DNA of 64,000 nt from assembly GCF_011320225.1 (NCBI RefSeq), contig NZ_JAAOEN010000006.1:124001-188000 (forward strand), read 5' to 3'. Within the stretch, counting starts at the first letter, position 1, and each line of letters starts with the position of its first letter. The stretch is from Phytoactinopolyspora limicola (GTDB taxonomy: Bacteria; Actinomycetota; Actinomycetes; Jiangellales; Jiangellaceae). Below the pieces are notes generated by a model, which saw only the letters and a program-made list of their open reading frames with translations, was not told where the DNA came from and did not search any database. Shown here in pieces: positions 7,961 to 17,549 of this stretch. The position numbers and the translations under genes were made by a program.

Positions 7961-9595
7961 ATGGACGATGCACCATACGCGCCAAACCCGAGCTCTTCCG
8001 TCCCAACGAGACGTGGCTTTCTACGGGCCGCCGGGCTGACCGCGGCCGGAGGCCTGACGCTCGGCCTAGGCCCCGTCGCCGCAGGGAGGGCCGCTGCGGC
8101 GAGAGCCGCGACGTTCGACTACACCAGCCGGCAGACCTTCGACGAGTTCGACGCCGCGTATCTGCAGTCCGGGTTCGGCCCGGACAACAACAACGAGGCC
8201 GGCGGACTCGCGTGGCAGCAGTCGTACGTCCTCGACAGCTACGTCAAGATGTACCTGGCGCACGGGGACACCTACTACCTCGACAAACTGATCGACCACG
8301 TCGACACGGTGTTGACCCACCGCGACAGTGAACGGGGTGTCGCCGACTACCGGGGGCTCTCGTTGCCGGCATGGCGGACGATGCACCCGTACACCCTCGG
8401 CGTGTGTGCGCTGAAGGACCAGAACGGCACCACCACACTCGAGATCCGCAGCGGCCGCAACAACACCGATGACGCACACGTGACGGTGACCCACGGCGAC
8501 GGCGACACTTTCTCCCTGGTGGTCCGGCACGAGACGTTCGACTTCACCGACACGTTCGACAACCTGACCATGGACCCGGCGAGCCCCGACTACGCGGTGC
8601 GCCGGATCTATGACGCCTACCCGGGTTCGATCCTGTGTACCGCCTTCGATCAGAACGTCGGCACCCGCCCGGCAGCCGGGACTACCTCCATGTTCGCTCA
8701 ACCGTTCATCTTCGGGGTGCACACCGGGATGATCACCTACCCGATGGCGAGTTTCGCCCGGATCGTCAACACCACCCCTAGCCTGGCGGCAAGCCCGTAC
8801 TACCAGGGCAAAGCCGACGAATATCTCGACGCCGCCATGAACGCGGTCGCCGTCCACGACCACGAGTGGCGCGAAACGAGCAACGGCGGGTACTACTCCT
8901 GGGAGAAGGGCGCCTACACCGCGTTCGACGGCCAGGCGAAGCCACTCAATCAGACCCTCGCGCTCGGGCGCACCGTTCTGGAGATCGCCGCAGCCACCGG
9001 GGACCCAACCTACGTGCATCGTGCCACCGCGCTGGCCACCATGTTCCGTAACGACATGCTGGACCACGATGCGGACGGCACGCCGACGCTGATCTGGTAC
9101 TACTTCCCCACGTACTCCGCGGCCTGGGAGGGGTACACCAAAACCGGGTCGCCGGAGACCGACGTCTCGATCCACAAGCCGCAGTACGCCACCGCCAACG
9201 GGTACAAGAACTTCGAGGACTACAGCCACGGCGCGATCGGTGCCGACTTCGCCGTTCTCGCGGCCCGGCTCGGCTTCGGGTTTACCCAGCGGGACATGCA
9301 GCAGCTGGCCGCGACCTTTACCGAGAACGTGGCCACGACGGACGCCGACGGGCTGGCCAACGTGGTCTACGTGATCAATGGAACTGGGGCGACCCGGTCC
9401 AGCCCGCTGGGTGCGGCCCGCTGGATGGCGCTGAGCGGCTGGGATCGCGACGTCTTCCACCACTGCCTGGCCATCTACACCGATCGTGACATCGAGCCGA
9501 CGCCGGTCAGCGGCACCCGCCTGTTCGGCGTCGCCCAGCTGAACTGGGGTGCACATGCCCGGGGCGCCCGGCGCCGGATCCGGCGCGTCACGTGA
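7961..9595 (+). CDS. Tat-exported protein, probable alpha/alpha-barrel sugar-active enzyme
   Basis: 544 aa. The twin-arginine signal peptide TRRGFLRAAGL (residues 16-26) is followed by a hydrophobic Ala/Gly stretch ending near ARAAT. The mature part has helix-pair sequences typical of six-hairpin glycosidase-like or epimerase toroids (FDAAYLQSGFGPDNNNEAGGLAWQ, SYVKMYLAHGDTYYLDKLID, NGGYYSWEKGAYTAFDGQAKPLNQT). I do not recognise a defined family. ATG 7961 has GAGGAG upstream; the ORF extends further left only as leader. It is first gene of the cluster and would act outside the membrane on the imported compound or its polymer. Confidence 0.7.
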   Translation: MDDAPYAPNPSSSVPTRRGFLRAAGLTAAGGLTLGLGPVAAGRAAAARAATFDYTSRQTFDEFDAAYLQSGFGPDNNNEAGGLAWQQSYVLDSYVKMYLAHGDTYYLDKLIDHVDTVLTHRDSERGVADYRGLSLPAWRTMHPYTLGVCALKDQNGTTTLEIRSGRNNTDDAHVTVTHGDGDTFSLVVRHETFDFTDTFDNLTMDPASPDYAVRRIYDAYPGSILCTAFDQNVGTRPAAGTTSMFAQPFIFGVHTGMITYPMASFARIVNTTPSLAASPYYQGKADEYLDAAMNAVAVHDHEWRETSNGGYYSWEKGAYTAFDGQAKPLNQTLALGRTVLEIAAATGDPTYVHRATALATMFRNDMLDHDADGTPTLIWYYFPTYSAAWEGYTKTGSPETDVSIHKPQYATANGYKNFEDYSHGAIGADFAVLAARLGFGFTQRDMQQLAATFTENVATTDADGLANVVYVINGTGATRSSPLGAARWMALSGWDRDVFHHCLAIYTDRDIEPTPVSGTRLFGVAQLNWGAHARGARRRIRRVT

Positions 9596-9639
9596 CGTAC
9601 CCGTTGACCTGACCACGTCGAGACAAGACGGAAGTGTTC

Positions 9640-10611
9640 ATGACTATCTGGGCTCACCTGATCCATATCAGCTACAACATGTGGAGCGATACCCCGGAAC
9701 CACGCCGGGTCAGCGCGTACCGGGACGCCATGCAGTTCGATGACCGCGTCTGGTACGAAGTGACGCAGCGCATGGCTGATGGCGGCTTGACGATGGCCGT
9801 GTTGGACCTGGGCGACGCCATCCGGTACCGCTCGCACCCGGAGATCGCGCTTGGTGACGCCTGGACCGTCGAGCGGCTGACGGAGGAACTCGACCGGCTG
9901 CGCGGACTAGGTCTGGAACCCATCCCCAAGTTGAACTTCAGCACCAGTCACGACGCCTGGCTGGGTGACTATCACCGGCAGGTCTCGACGCCGGCGTATT
10001 ACCAGGTGTGCGCCGACCTCATCCAGGAGATCAGCGAGCTCTTCGGCCGGCCGCGGTTCTTCCACATCGGTATGGACGAGGAAACGGCGGCGAACCAGCC
10101 GCGGTCCCGTTTCGTCGTGGTACGCCAGCACGAGCTCTGGTGGGAAGACCTCGCATTCCTGGAGGAGAAGGTCACCGCTACCGGGGCCCGCCCGTGGGTG
10201 TGGTCGGACTACGCGTGGCGGCACCCGCAAGAGTTCTACTGGCGCATGTCACGTTCGACGCTGCAGAGCAACTGGCACTACGACCTCGTGTTCACCGATG
10301 ACAACGAGGACGACCGCCCACGGATCCAGCCGGCCCAGGAGGTCCGGGGCTGGCGTTACCTGACCTATCTGGACCTCGACGATCAGGGGTTCGACCAGAT
10401 CCCCGCGGCGAGCAACTACCGCCAGGCCAAGAGCTTCGAGAAGACGGTCGAGTTTTGCCGCCGCCGGCTGGATCCGGCGCGCCTGCTCGGCTTCCTCCAG
10501 ACGACGTGGCTGCCGACCGTCGGCGAGTTCCGCGCACACCACCTGGCCGCCGTCGATCAGGTGGCCCAGGTGATCGCCCAGGACGCTCCGGAATCCGAAG
10601 GAGGTGCGTGA
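9640..10611 (+). CDS. GH20-like TIM-barrel protein (possible glycoside hydrolase)
   Basis: 323 aa, no signal peptide. The segment RFFHIGMDEETAANQ resembles the beta-hexosaminidase (GH20) HxGxDE catalytic turn, with the Asp-Glu pair at the end of a barrel strand. Other barrel-like strands are GLEPIPKLNFSTSHDAW and GARPWVWSDYAW. GH20 enzymes release terminal GlcNAc or GalNAc using an Asp-Glu pair and the substrate acetamido group. Family membership is my inference; overall similarity may be remote. ATG 9640 is preferred to GTG 9634 because GGAAG ends 5 nt before it. It directly precedes the aminotransferase gene (stop and next start adjacent). Confidence 0.6.
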   Translation: MTIWAHLIHISYNMWSDTPEPRRVSAYRDAMQFDDRVWYEVTQRMADGGLTMAVLDLGDAIRYRSHPEIALGDAWTVERLTEELDRLRGLGLEPIPKLNFSTSHDAWLGDYHRQVSTPAYYQVCADLIQEISELFGRPRFFHIGMDEETAANQPRSRFVVVRQHELWWEDLAFLEEKVTATGARPWVWSDYAWRHPQEFYWRMSRSTLQSNWHYDLVFTDDNEDDRPRIQPAQEVRGWRYLTYLDLDDQGFDQIPAASNYRQAKSFEKTVEFCRRRLDPARLLGFLQTTWLPTVGEFRAHHLAAVDQVAQVIAQDAPESEGGA

Positions 10612-11862
10612 ATGGCCTCCGCCCTCGCCATCGATGGTGGTCAACCGGTGCGGACCGCACCGTTTCCGGCGTGGCCGCGGCCGGCTGGTGACGAAGCGGC
10701 CGCGCTGACCAAGGTGCTCGACTCCGGACAGTGGGGCAGCAGCCACGGTGAGGTGGTAAGGGCCTTCGAGCACGAGTTCGCCCGGTATCACGAGGCGGCG
10801 CACTGCGTGGCGTTGTGCAACGGCACGCTGGGGCTCACGGCGGCGTTGCGCGCGGTGGGGGTCGGCATCGGCGACGAGGTGGTGATGCCGGCCTACACCT
10901 TCATCGGCAGCGCTACTGCCGCGCTGATGATCGGTGCGGTGCCGGTCTTCGCCGACGTCGACCCGGCGACCCATCTGTTGGATCCGGCCGCGACCGAGGC
11001 GGCGATCAGCGAACGTACCGCCGCCATCATGCCGGTGCATCTGTCCGGGGTGCCGTGCGACATGGATGCCCTCTGCGAGATCGGACGCCGGCGTGGCGTG
11101 GCGATCGTCGAAGACGCGGCCCAGGCGCATGGTGCGGCGTGGCGGGACCGGCCGGTAGGTGCACTGGGCCAGGCCGGTGTGTTCAGCTTCCAGACCAGCA
11201 AAACCATGACCGCGGGTGAAGGCGGGGCCGTCGTCACCGACGCCGCCGACCTCGCCGAACGCCTCTATGCCCAGGCCAACGTCGGGAGAATCCCCGGTGG
11301 CGCTTGGTACCAGCACGAGTACGTGGGCTTCAACCTACGGCTGACCGAGTTCCAAGGTGCTGTCCTACGAGAGCAGTTGCGGCGGCATCCCGACGATCTG
11401 CGGATCCGGCAGCATAACGCCGAGCAGCTGAGTGACATGCTGACTGACGTTGCCGGCATCACCCTGCCGGCGGTGGACAAGCGGGTCACCGCACACGGCC
11501 GCAGTACCTTCATGTTCCGCGTCGATGGGCTCGGTGGTGGCGAGCGGAAACGCAACTTCGTGCGGGCTCTCGCCGCCGAAGGAATCCCGGTCTCCGGCGG
11601 GTACACCGGTCTCCACCACAACGCCGCGCTCCAGGACGAGATCGCTGCGATCACCAGCCGGCTCGGCACTCCGCGGCCGGAAACAGACGTGCCCGCCACC
11701 GAACACGTGGTGGCTGAGTCGATGTGGCTGTCACCGCAGACACTTCTGGGCACCGACCGCGACCTCGGCGACATCGTCGCCGCCATGCAGAAGGTCAGTC
11801 AGGCCTTCCCACCCCACGACGGCCCAGGTTCGGTCCTTCCGGACGCGCCGAACCGGTCCTAA
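10612..11862 (+). CDS. DegT/DnrJ/EryC1/StrS-family aminotransferase
   Basis: 416 aa PLP enzyme. Schiff-base Lys197 is in FSFQTSKTMTAGEGG. The PLP phosphate and ring contacts appear as CNGTLGLTAAL (residues 69-79) and IVEDAAQAHGA (Asp168). Members transaminate keto-sugars or keto-cyclitols with glutamate or glutamine; in a catabolic setting the reverse, deaminating direction or an oxidised amino-sugar substrate is plausible. GGAGG lies 8 nt before ATG 10612. Its place beside an importer, SIS and ceramidase-like genes, without nucleotide-sugar or glycosyltransferase genes, argues against antibiotic or O-antigen biosynthesis. Confidence 0.9.
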   Translation: MASALAIDGGQPVRTAPFPAWPRPAGDEAAALTKVLDSGQWGSSHGEVVRAFEHEFARYHEAAHCVALCNGTLGLTAALRAVGVGIGDEVVMPAYTFIGSATAALMIGAVPVFADVDPATHLLDPAATEAAISERTAAIMPVHLSGVPCDMDALCEIGRRRGVAIVEDAAQAHGAAWRDRPVGALGQAGVFSFQTSKTMTAGEGGAVVTDAADLAERLYAQANVGRIPGGAWYQHEYVGFNLRLTEFQGAVLREQLRRHPDDLRIRQHNAEQLSDMLTDVAGITLPAVDKRVTAHGRSTFMFRVDGLGGGERKRNFVRALAAEGIPVSGGYTGLHHNAALQDEIAAITSRLGTPRPETDVPATEHVVAESMWLSPQTLLGTDRDLGDIVAAMQKVSQAFPPHDGPGSVLPDAPNRS

Positions 11863-11878
11863 CGGTAGAGGAGAGATC

Positions 11879-13699
11879 ATGCACGGCAATGTGAGACCGC
11901 GCAGGCGTCGTCTGGGTACGGCACGACTCCTCGGCGCACTGTTCGCAGCATCACTGACGGTGTCCGCCTGTGGACTCTTCGGGGACTCCAACAACTCGGC
12001 CAGCCCGGCAACCGGCGGCGACGATGCTGCCGACGCCCCGGCCGACGCGGATCGCCCGGACCAGATTCTCCGGTTGTCCAGCAGCAACCTGCCGATCATC
12101 GACCCTCAGGTCGTGACCTTCGGGATGTGGACCGCGGTGCGGGGCATCTTCGAAGGTCTCGTGCTCCAGAACGAGGACGGTACCGACGTCATCCCCGGGG
12201 TAGCCGAAAGCTGGGACGTCTCCGACGACGGCCTGGTGTACACGTTCCACCTCCGTGCCGACGCGGGCTGGAGCAACGGCGACCCCGTGACCGCCGAAGA
12301 CTTCGAGCGCACGTACCAGCGGCTTTTCACTCCGGAGACGGGGGACACGGGAGGCGGCACCGCCGGGGCCAACTCGTACCAGGCGGCGACCAACATCAAG
12401 GGTGCGGCGGACTTCCTCGAAGGTGTCACCGAGGACTGGTCGGACGTGGGTGTGCGAGCGGTTGATGAGCGGACGCTGGAGATCGAGGTCCAATCCCCGA
12501 CGCCCGGGTTTCTGATGTCGATGACCCATCCGTCGATGTTGCCGCTGCACATGGACACGGTGGAGGAGCACCCGCAGGACTGGCAGGAAGCCGAACACGT
12601 CGTGAGCAACGGGCCCTTCATGATCGATCGGTGGGTCACGAACTCGAGTATGGACCTGGTGCCCAACCCGCACTACTGGGACCTGGATGAGGTGCATCTG
12701 GACCGGATCGAGATCGCGCTGCTGGAAGGCGGCACGACGGGTGCGGCCACGGTGCCGTATGAGAACGACGAGGTCGACATCGTCGGCCTCGCCAACGCCG
12801 ACATCATCCGGATGGAGAGCCACCCCGAACTGGTCGACCACATCCGGATCGCCGAAGGCGCGTCGTACGTCTATCTGGCCACTTTGCGCAGCAAGAACCC
12901 GCTGCTGGAAGACCGCGACATCCGGCGGGCGCTGGCGCTGGGGATCGACCGCGACTACGTCGCCGAGGTGACACCCGACGGCCAGCCAGGTCGTTCGCTG
13001 GTGCTGGGGACGGTCCCCGGGTTCGACGACAGCATCACCATCGACGACGACGTCGAGGAAGCCCAACGGTTGCTGGCCGAGGCCGGATACCCGGACGGTG
13101 AAGGTTTCCCGGAGATCAACCTGCTGACCGGGTCGGCCAACGTCGACGTCGAAGCCATCGTGGACTCGTGGCAGCGTAACCTCGGCATCAGCGCCAAGGC
13201 GGACACCGTGGAAAGTGGTGTGCTGGTTGAACGCCGCTGGGCGGTTCATGACGAGAACTACGTCGGCTTCTACTACGGATCCTTCGCTGGTACGCCGAAT
13301 TGGCCGACCATGGTGGGCTCGTTGTGGTCCCCGCAGGACATCCAGGAGTTCAGCCTCCCGGCGGAGGTCTGGGAGGAGTACCAGGAGGTCCAGGCCGATG
13401 GCGACCTCTCCGCCACGGAGCGCAACGCCCGGCTGGCGGAACTACGCGAGGACCACGCGAGCCCGGAATCGCTACAGCTGGCCGAGCTCGTCGACCAGGC
13501 GATGCAGGCCACGGACCCGGCCGAGCAGGAAGCTCGGTTCAAGGAGGCCGCCCGCCTGCGGGAGGAAGAGCACCTGATCATCCCGGTGCTCTGGAAGGAC
13601 CGGTATCACGCCGTTCGGCCAACCATCCAGGGCCTGAACCTGCGGCCATCGACCGATGCCTATTACTTCAAGGGCATCAGTATCGCGGCCGAGGAATAA
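11879..13699 (+). CDS. oligopeptide-type ABC transporter, substrate-binding lipoprotein
   Basis: 606 aa SBP_bac_5 family. The signal peptide has a basic N-terminus (RPRRRRLGTARLLG) and lipobox LTVSAC with Cys31 as the lipidation site. It continues with an acidic linker and the family core (VPGVAESWDVSDDGLVYTFHL-type segment, FHLRADAGWSNGDPVTAEDF, AEHVVSNGPFMI). These proteins capture peptides but in actinomycetes also oligosaccharides and other amides. GAGGAGAG precedes ATG 11879. It starts the transporter block of five genes. The ligand is unknown; neighbouring sugar-active genes make a glycoconjugate more likely than a plain peptide. Confidence 0.93.
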   Translation: MHGNVRPRRRRLGTARLLGALFAASLTVSACGLFGDSNNSASPATGGDDAADAPADADRPDQILRLSSSNLPIIDPQVVTFGMWTAVRGIFEGLVLQNEDGTDVIPGVAESWDVSDDGLVYTFHLRADAGWSNGDPVTAEDFERTYQRLFTPETGDTGGGTAGANSYQAATNIKGAADFLEGVTEDWSDVGVRAVDERTLEIEVQSPTPGFLMSMTHPSMLPLHMDTVEEHPQDWQEAEHVVSNGPFMIDRWVTNSSMDLVPNPHYWDLDEVHLDRIEIALLEGGTTGAATVPYENDEVDIVGLANADIIRMESHPELVDHIRIAEGASYVYLATLRSKNPLLEDRDIRRALALGIDRDYVAEVTPDGQPGRSLVLGTVPGFDDSITIDDDVEEAQRLLAEAGYPDGEGFPEINLLTGSANVDVEAIVDSWQRNLGISAKADTVESGVLVERRWAVHDENYVGFYYGSFAGTPNWPTMVGSLWSPQDIQEFSLPAEVWEEYQEVQADGDLSATERNARLAELREDHASPESLQLAELVDQAMQATDPAEQEARFKEAARLREEEHLIIPVLWKDRYHAVRPTIQGLNLRPSTDAYYFKGISIAAEE

Positions 13700-13753
13700 C
13701 CAACCCGTGACGACGATCGCCCGTACCGACGACCACACCGGGGAGGGGACCAC

Positions 13754-14758
13754 ATGAGCTTCGCGAGCTACATGGCCAAGCGGATCGTGCGCATGGTGCT
13801 CTCCCTGGTGGCGGTCTCGATGATCACCTTCACACTCTTGCAGATGGCCCCGGGCAACTTCGCCGACATCCAGCGGATCAGCGCTGGGGCCGCACAGTTC
13901 GGCGGCGCGGGCACGGAGGACATGGTCCACGCCTTCGCTTCACGTTACGGCGACGACATTCCCGCCTGGCGGCAGTACCTGATCTTCATGAAGGGTGCGG
14001 CGACGTGGGACTTCGGGCCCTCGTACAAGTATCCGACGCGGGACGTGCAGGACATCATTGCCCAAGGTTTCCCGATCTCGGCCACCATCGCACTGATCGC
14101 CGTCGCTATTTCCTTGGTGATCGCGATCCCGATCGGGATGTTCGCGGCCCTGCGGCAGAACTCTCCGGCCGACCACGGCACGATGTTCGTGATCACGCTC
14201 GGGACCGCGCTACCGAACTATCTCACCGGCGTCATCCTGGTGGTGATCTTCACGCTGACGTTCGGCATCCTGCCATCGAGTGGATGGTCAGGGCCGGAGC
14301 ATATGGTCATGCCGATCCTGGCGCTGGTGCTGGGACCAACGGCGGTGCTGGCTCGGTACGTGCGCTCCAGCATGCTGGAGACGCTGCGTGAGGAGTATGT
14401 CGTCGCCGCCCTGGCTAAGGGGGGCCGGCAGTCAGTGGTGATCACCCGGCACGCGTTGCGGAACTCGCTGATCCCGATCGTCACGGTTCTGGGGCCGCTG
14501 TTGGCTTCGCTGATGACGGGCACGGTGTTCGTCGAGGCTCTGTTCCGCATCCCGGGCTTGGGGCTCTTCTTCGCGCAGGCCGCGGCGAGCCGGGATATGC
14601 CGCTGTTGATGGGGACGGCGCTGTTCTTCGCGTTGATCTTGATGACCATGAACCTGATCGTGGACCTGGTCTACGGGTACCTCGATCCCCGGATTCGAGC
14701 GGCAGGGGGTGTCAGCCGGTGGCGCTCGCAGAAGCGACTGAGCCGACAGGCAGCATAG
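13754..14758 (+). CDS. ABC transporter permease (DppB/OppB type)
   Basis: 334 aa inner-membrane permease with about six hydrophobic segments. The first is at residues 10-30 (IVRMVLSLVAVSMITFTLLQ). The EAA-like loop reads EEYVVAALAKGGRQSVVITRHALRNSLIPIV, and the C-terminus holds VEALFRIPGLGLFFAQA. GGGGAGGGG precedes ATG 13754. It forms the translocation pore with the next gene, which it overlaps by 40 bp. Confidence 0.93.
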   Translation: MSFASYMAKRIVRMVLSLVAVSMITFTLLQMAPGNFADIQRISAGAAQFGGAGTEDMVHAFASRYGDDIPAWRQYLIFMKGAATWDFGPSYKYPTRDVQDIIAQGFPISATIALIAVAISLVIAIPIGMFAALRQNSPADHGTMFVITLGTALPNYLTGVILVVIFTLTFGILPSSGWSGPEHMVMPILALVLGPTAVLARYVRSSMLETLREEYVVAALAKGGRQSVVITRHALRNSLIPIVTVLGPLLASLMTGTVFVEALFRIPGLGLFFAQAAASRDMPLLMGTALFFALILMTMNLIVDLVYGYLDPRIRAAGGVSRWRSQKRLSRQAA

Positions 14759-15618
14759 AAGCGGTCAAGGCCCGCGGCCACTGGGCGGGAGCATGGGCCC
14801 GGTTCCGAGCCAATCGGCTCGCCTTCATCAGCCTGATCTTCTGTGGTCTGCTCGTGATCACCGCGATCGCGGCGCCGTGGATCGCCCCGTACCACTTCAC
14901 CGAGACCGACCCGACCGCGCGGCTGGCGCCGATCGGCGCCGATGGGCACTGGTTGGGCACGGATATGCTCGGCCGAGACCTGTTCAGCCGGATGATCTAC
15001 GGGCTGCGTACGGCGCTGTTCGTCGCCTTCGGGGCGGAGTTGGCGTCGCTGGTGGTGGCGATCGTCATCGGATTGTCCGCCGGGTACATCGGCGGCCGGG
15101 TGGATCAGGGCCTCATGGGCATCACCGACGTGATGTATGCCTTCCCCAGCTACCTGTTCGCCATCGTGCTGGTCACGGTGATGGGCCGGAGCCTCTGGGC
15201 GGTGATGCTGGCGATCGGGATCTCGTCGTGGGTGACACAAGCCAGGCTGGTCCGGGCGCAAGTGTTGAGCGTAAAAGAACGGGAGTACATCGAAGCGGCC
15301 AGATCCATGGGGGCCTCAGGTACCACGATCTCCTTCCGGTACATCTTGCCGAACGCGGTGGGTCCGCTGCTGGTGACCACGAGTTTCGCCATCCCGGCTG
15401 CGATCGGTGCCGAAGCCGGTCTGGCGCTGCTCGGCCTGGGTGTGCAGCCGCCGACGCCGTCGTGGGGATCGATGATCTCGGAGGGAACCAGTTACATCCT
15501 GGCCGCGCCCCATCTGCTGCTCTTCCCGGCCGGCATGTTCGCGTTGACGTTGCTGGCGTTCACCTGGGTCGGCGACGGCGTCCGGGATGCCTTCGACGCG
15601 AACGGGGAGTCTCGATGA
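14719..15618 (+). CDS. ABC transporter permease (DppC/OppC type)
   Basis: 299 aa with an N-terminal OppC_N segment (RFRANRLAFISLIFCGLLV) and the diagnostic HWLGTDMLGRDLFSRMIYGLR. The EAA loop is EYIEAARSMGASGTTISFRYILPNAVGPLLV, ending LGVQPPTPSWGSMI. Start GTG 14719 lies inside the end of the preceding permease gene (40-bp overlap), so translation is likely coupled. Its stop overlaps the ATGA of the following ATPase gene. Confidence 0.93.
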   Translation: MALAEATEPTGSIEAVKARGHWAGAWARFRANRLAFISLIFCGLLVITAIAAPWIAPYHFTETDPTARLAPIGADGHWLGTDMLGRDLFSRMIYGLRTALFVAFGAELASLVVAIVIGLSAGYIGGRVDQGLMGITDVMYAFPSYLFAIVLVTVMGRSLWAVMLAIGISSWVTQARLVRAQVLSVKEREYIEAARSMGASGTTISFRYILPNAVGPLLVTTSFAIPAAIGAEAGLALLGLGVQPPTPSWGSMISEGTSYILAAPHLLLFPAGMFALTLLAFTWVGDGVRDAFDANGESR

Positions 15619-16625
15619 CCAACTCGTTGCTCGAAGTGCGGGACCTGCGGACGGATTTCCTGCTCAAAAGCGGACGGCTGCGCGTCGTCGACGGGGTGAG
15701 CTTGACCGTCGAGCCGGGCCAGGCGCTGGCCATCGTCGGCGAGAGCGGCAGTGGCAAAAGCATCACGATGCGTAGCGTCATGCGCGTGCTGCCCAAGACC
15801 GCGCGGATCGCCGGCGGCAGTGTCCGCCTCGATGGGCGCGAACTCACCGAGCTGCCCGAACGGCAGATGCGCCAGGTCCGGGGCCGCCAGATCGGCATGG
15901 TGTTCCAGAACGCCATGGAGGCGCTCAACCCCACCCTGACGCTGGAACGCCAGCTCACCGAACATCTGAGCTGGCACGGCATCTGCGGCAAGGCCGAGGC
16001 GCGTCGCCGGGCCATCGAAACGCTGGGTGATGTGGGGATCCCGGAGCCGGAGAAGCGGATCCGCACCTACCCGTTCCAGCTGTCCGGCGGTATGCGGCAG
16101 CGGGCCATGATCGCCATGGCGATGGTGGCGCGGCCGTCGTTGCTGATCGCGGACGAACCGACGACGGCGGTGGACGTGACCGTTCAGCGGCAGATCCTCG
16201 ATCTGCTGGCGGAGTTCAAGGCGCGGGGCACCGGGATCGTAATGATCACCCACGATCTTGGCGTGGCACGGTATTTCTGTGACGACGCGGTGGTGATGTA
16301 CGCGGGCCGCATCGTCGAGCGGGCTCCCGTACGTGAGCTGCTCGCCCGGCCCTCTCATCCGTACTCGACCGGCTTGTTCCGTTCGACGATCGAGGTGGGC
16401 GGGCGCGACCGGGCCTTGGCCCCGATCCCGGGTGCGCCGCCGGATCTCGCGCAGCGACCACCCGGGTGCGCCTTTCATCCCAGATGTGAACGGGCTGAAT
16501 CGGTATGCCGGGAGAACGAGCAGATGTTGCTCCCGCTGACGGTGAACGGGGTGTCCCGCGGGACGTCGGGGCGGCCAGGTGCCGTACGGGAAGCAGCCTG
16601 CTGGAAGGTGGCAGCCCATGGTTGA
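15615..16625 (+). CDS. ABC transporter ATP-binding protein (DppD/OppD type)
   Basis: 336 aa. Walker A GESGSGKS (residues 42-49), Q-loop VFQN, signature LSGGMRQR, Walker [13 protein letters not shown] and H-loop THDL. The C-terminal Cys cluster ([17 protein letters not shown]) is the oligopeptide-transporter region, which in relatives carries an Fe-S cluster. ATG 15615 overlaps the permease stop in ATGA. It ends overlapping the next ATPase start by 8 bp. It energises import with the DppF-like partner. Confidence 0.93.
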   Translation: MTNSLLEVRDLRTDFLLKSGRLRVVDGVSLTVEPGQALAIVGESGSGKSITMRSVMRVLPKTARIAGGSVRLDGRELTELPERQMRQVRGRQIGMVFQNAMEALNPTLTLERQLTEHLSWHGICGKAEARRRAIETLGDVGIPEPEKRIRTYPFQLSGGMRQRAMIAMAMVARPSLLIADEPTTAVDVTVQRQILDLLAEFKARGTGIVMITHDLGVARYFCDDAVVMYAGRIVERAPVRELLARPSHPYSTGLFRSTIEVGGRDRALAPIPGAPPDLAQRPPGCAFHPRCERAESVCRENEQMLLPLTVNGVSRGTSGRPGAVREAACWKVAAHG

Positions 16626-17538
16626 CGTGAGCGACGTGGCCGAGCCGGTCACCACCGAGCGTGCGGCATCGGAACGGCCCGTCATCGCGGCCGAACACGT
16701 CGACAAGGTGTTCAACACCCGAGCCGGTGAGGTACACGCCGTACGGGATGTCTCCCTTGCGGTGCATTCGGGGCAGACGTTGGGCCTGGTGGGGGAGAGC
16801 GGCAGCGGGAAGTCGACGATGGCCCGGCTACTCATGGGTTTGTTGCCACCAACATCAGGCACCGTTCGCCTGGACGGATTGGACCTGTCGACGGTTCGCG
16901 GCGCCCGGCTGCGTCAGCTGCGGTCGCAGATGCAGATGGTGTTCCAGAACCCGTTCGGGTCGCTGCTTCCGCATTACAGTGCGGCCGCCAATGTTGCCGA
17001 GCCGTTGCGTCTACACAAACGCGGCGACAAGGCGTGGCGCCGGGAAAGAGCAGTTGAGCTGCTGGATCTGGTTGGCGTCAACCGGCGTTTCGTCGACCAC
17101 TATCCGCGCCAGTTCTCTGGAGGCCAGCAGCAGCGGATCGCCATCGCCCGGGCGCTGGCGCTGGAGCCACGGCTGCTGGTGTGTGACGAACCGACGTCGT
17201 CGCTGGACGTATCCATCCAGGCGCAGGTGCTGGTGCTGTTGGAAGAGTTGCGGAGCCGCCTAGGGCTCACCGTCGTCTTCATCTCTCACAACCTCGCCGT
17301 CGTCGAACGGTTCGCCGACCGGGTGACGGTGATGTGTATGGGACAGGTGGTGGAGTCCGCGCCGACCGAGGCGTTGTTCGGCGCTCCTCGGCACCCCTAC
17401 ACGGAAAAACTGCTGGCCGCCATCCTGCCGGTGACCTCCGATCCGTTGCCGCAGCCAGACATCTCCTGGCGGTCTTCGCCGGATCAACCCAGCGCCCTGG
17501 TGGAAGTTGCGCCTGGGCACGAGGTGCGTGAGTCGTGA
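16618..17538 (+). CDS. ABC transporter ATP-binding protein (DppF/OppF type)
   Basis: 306 aa. Walker A GESGSGKS (59-66), [13 protein letters not shown], signature FSGGQQQR, Walker [15 protein letters not shown] and H-loop [12 protein letters not shown]. Unlike its partner it has no C-terminal Cys cluster and is slightly short for the family. ATG 16618 is within the end of the preceding ATPase gene, indicating coupled translation. It completes the SBP-B-C-D-F importer. Confidence 0.92.
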   Translation: MVDVSDVAEPVTTERAASERPVIAAEHVDKVFNTRAGEVHAVRDVSLAVHSGQTLGLVGESGSGKSTMARLLMGLLPPTSGTVRLDGLDLSTVRGARLRQLRSQMQMVFQNPFGSLLPHYSAAANVAEPLRLHKRGDKAWRRERAVELLDLVGVNRRFVDHYPRQFSGGQQQRIAIARALALEPRLLVCDEPTSSLDVSIQAQVLVLLEELRSRLGLTVVFISHNLAVVERFADRVTVMCMGQVVESAPTEALFGAPRHPYTEKLLAAILPVTSDPLPQPDISWRSSPDQPSALVEVAPGHEVRES

Positions 17539-17549
17539 GGAGCTCGAAC

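Noticed and set aside
8066-9616. 516-codon minus-strand frame
   Set aside because: Antisense shadow of the Tat-exported protein gene, which has a signal peptide, RBS and operon context.
11951-13249. 432-codon minus-strand frame
   Set aside because: Antisense shadow of the substrate-binding lipoprotein gene; composition only.
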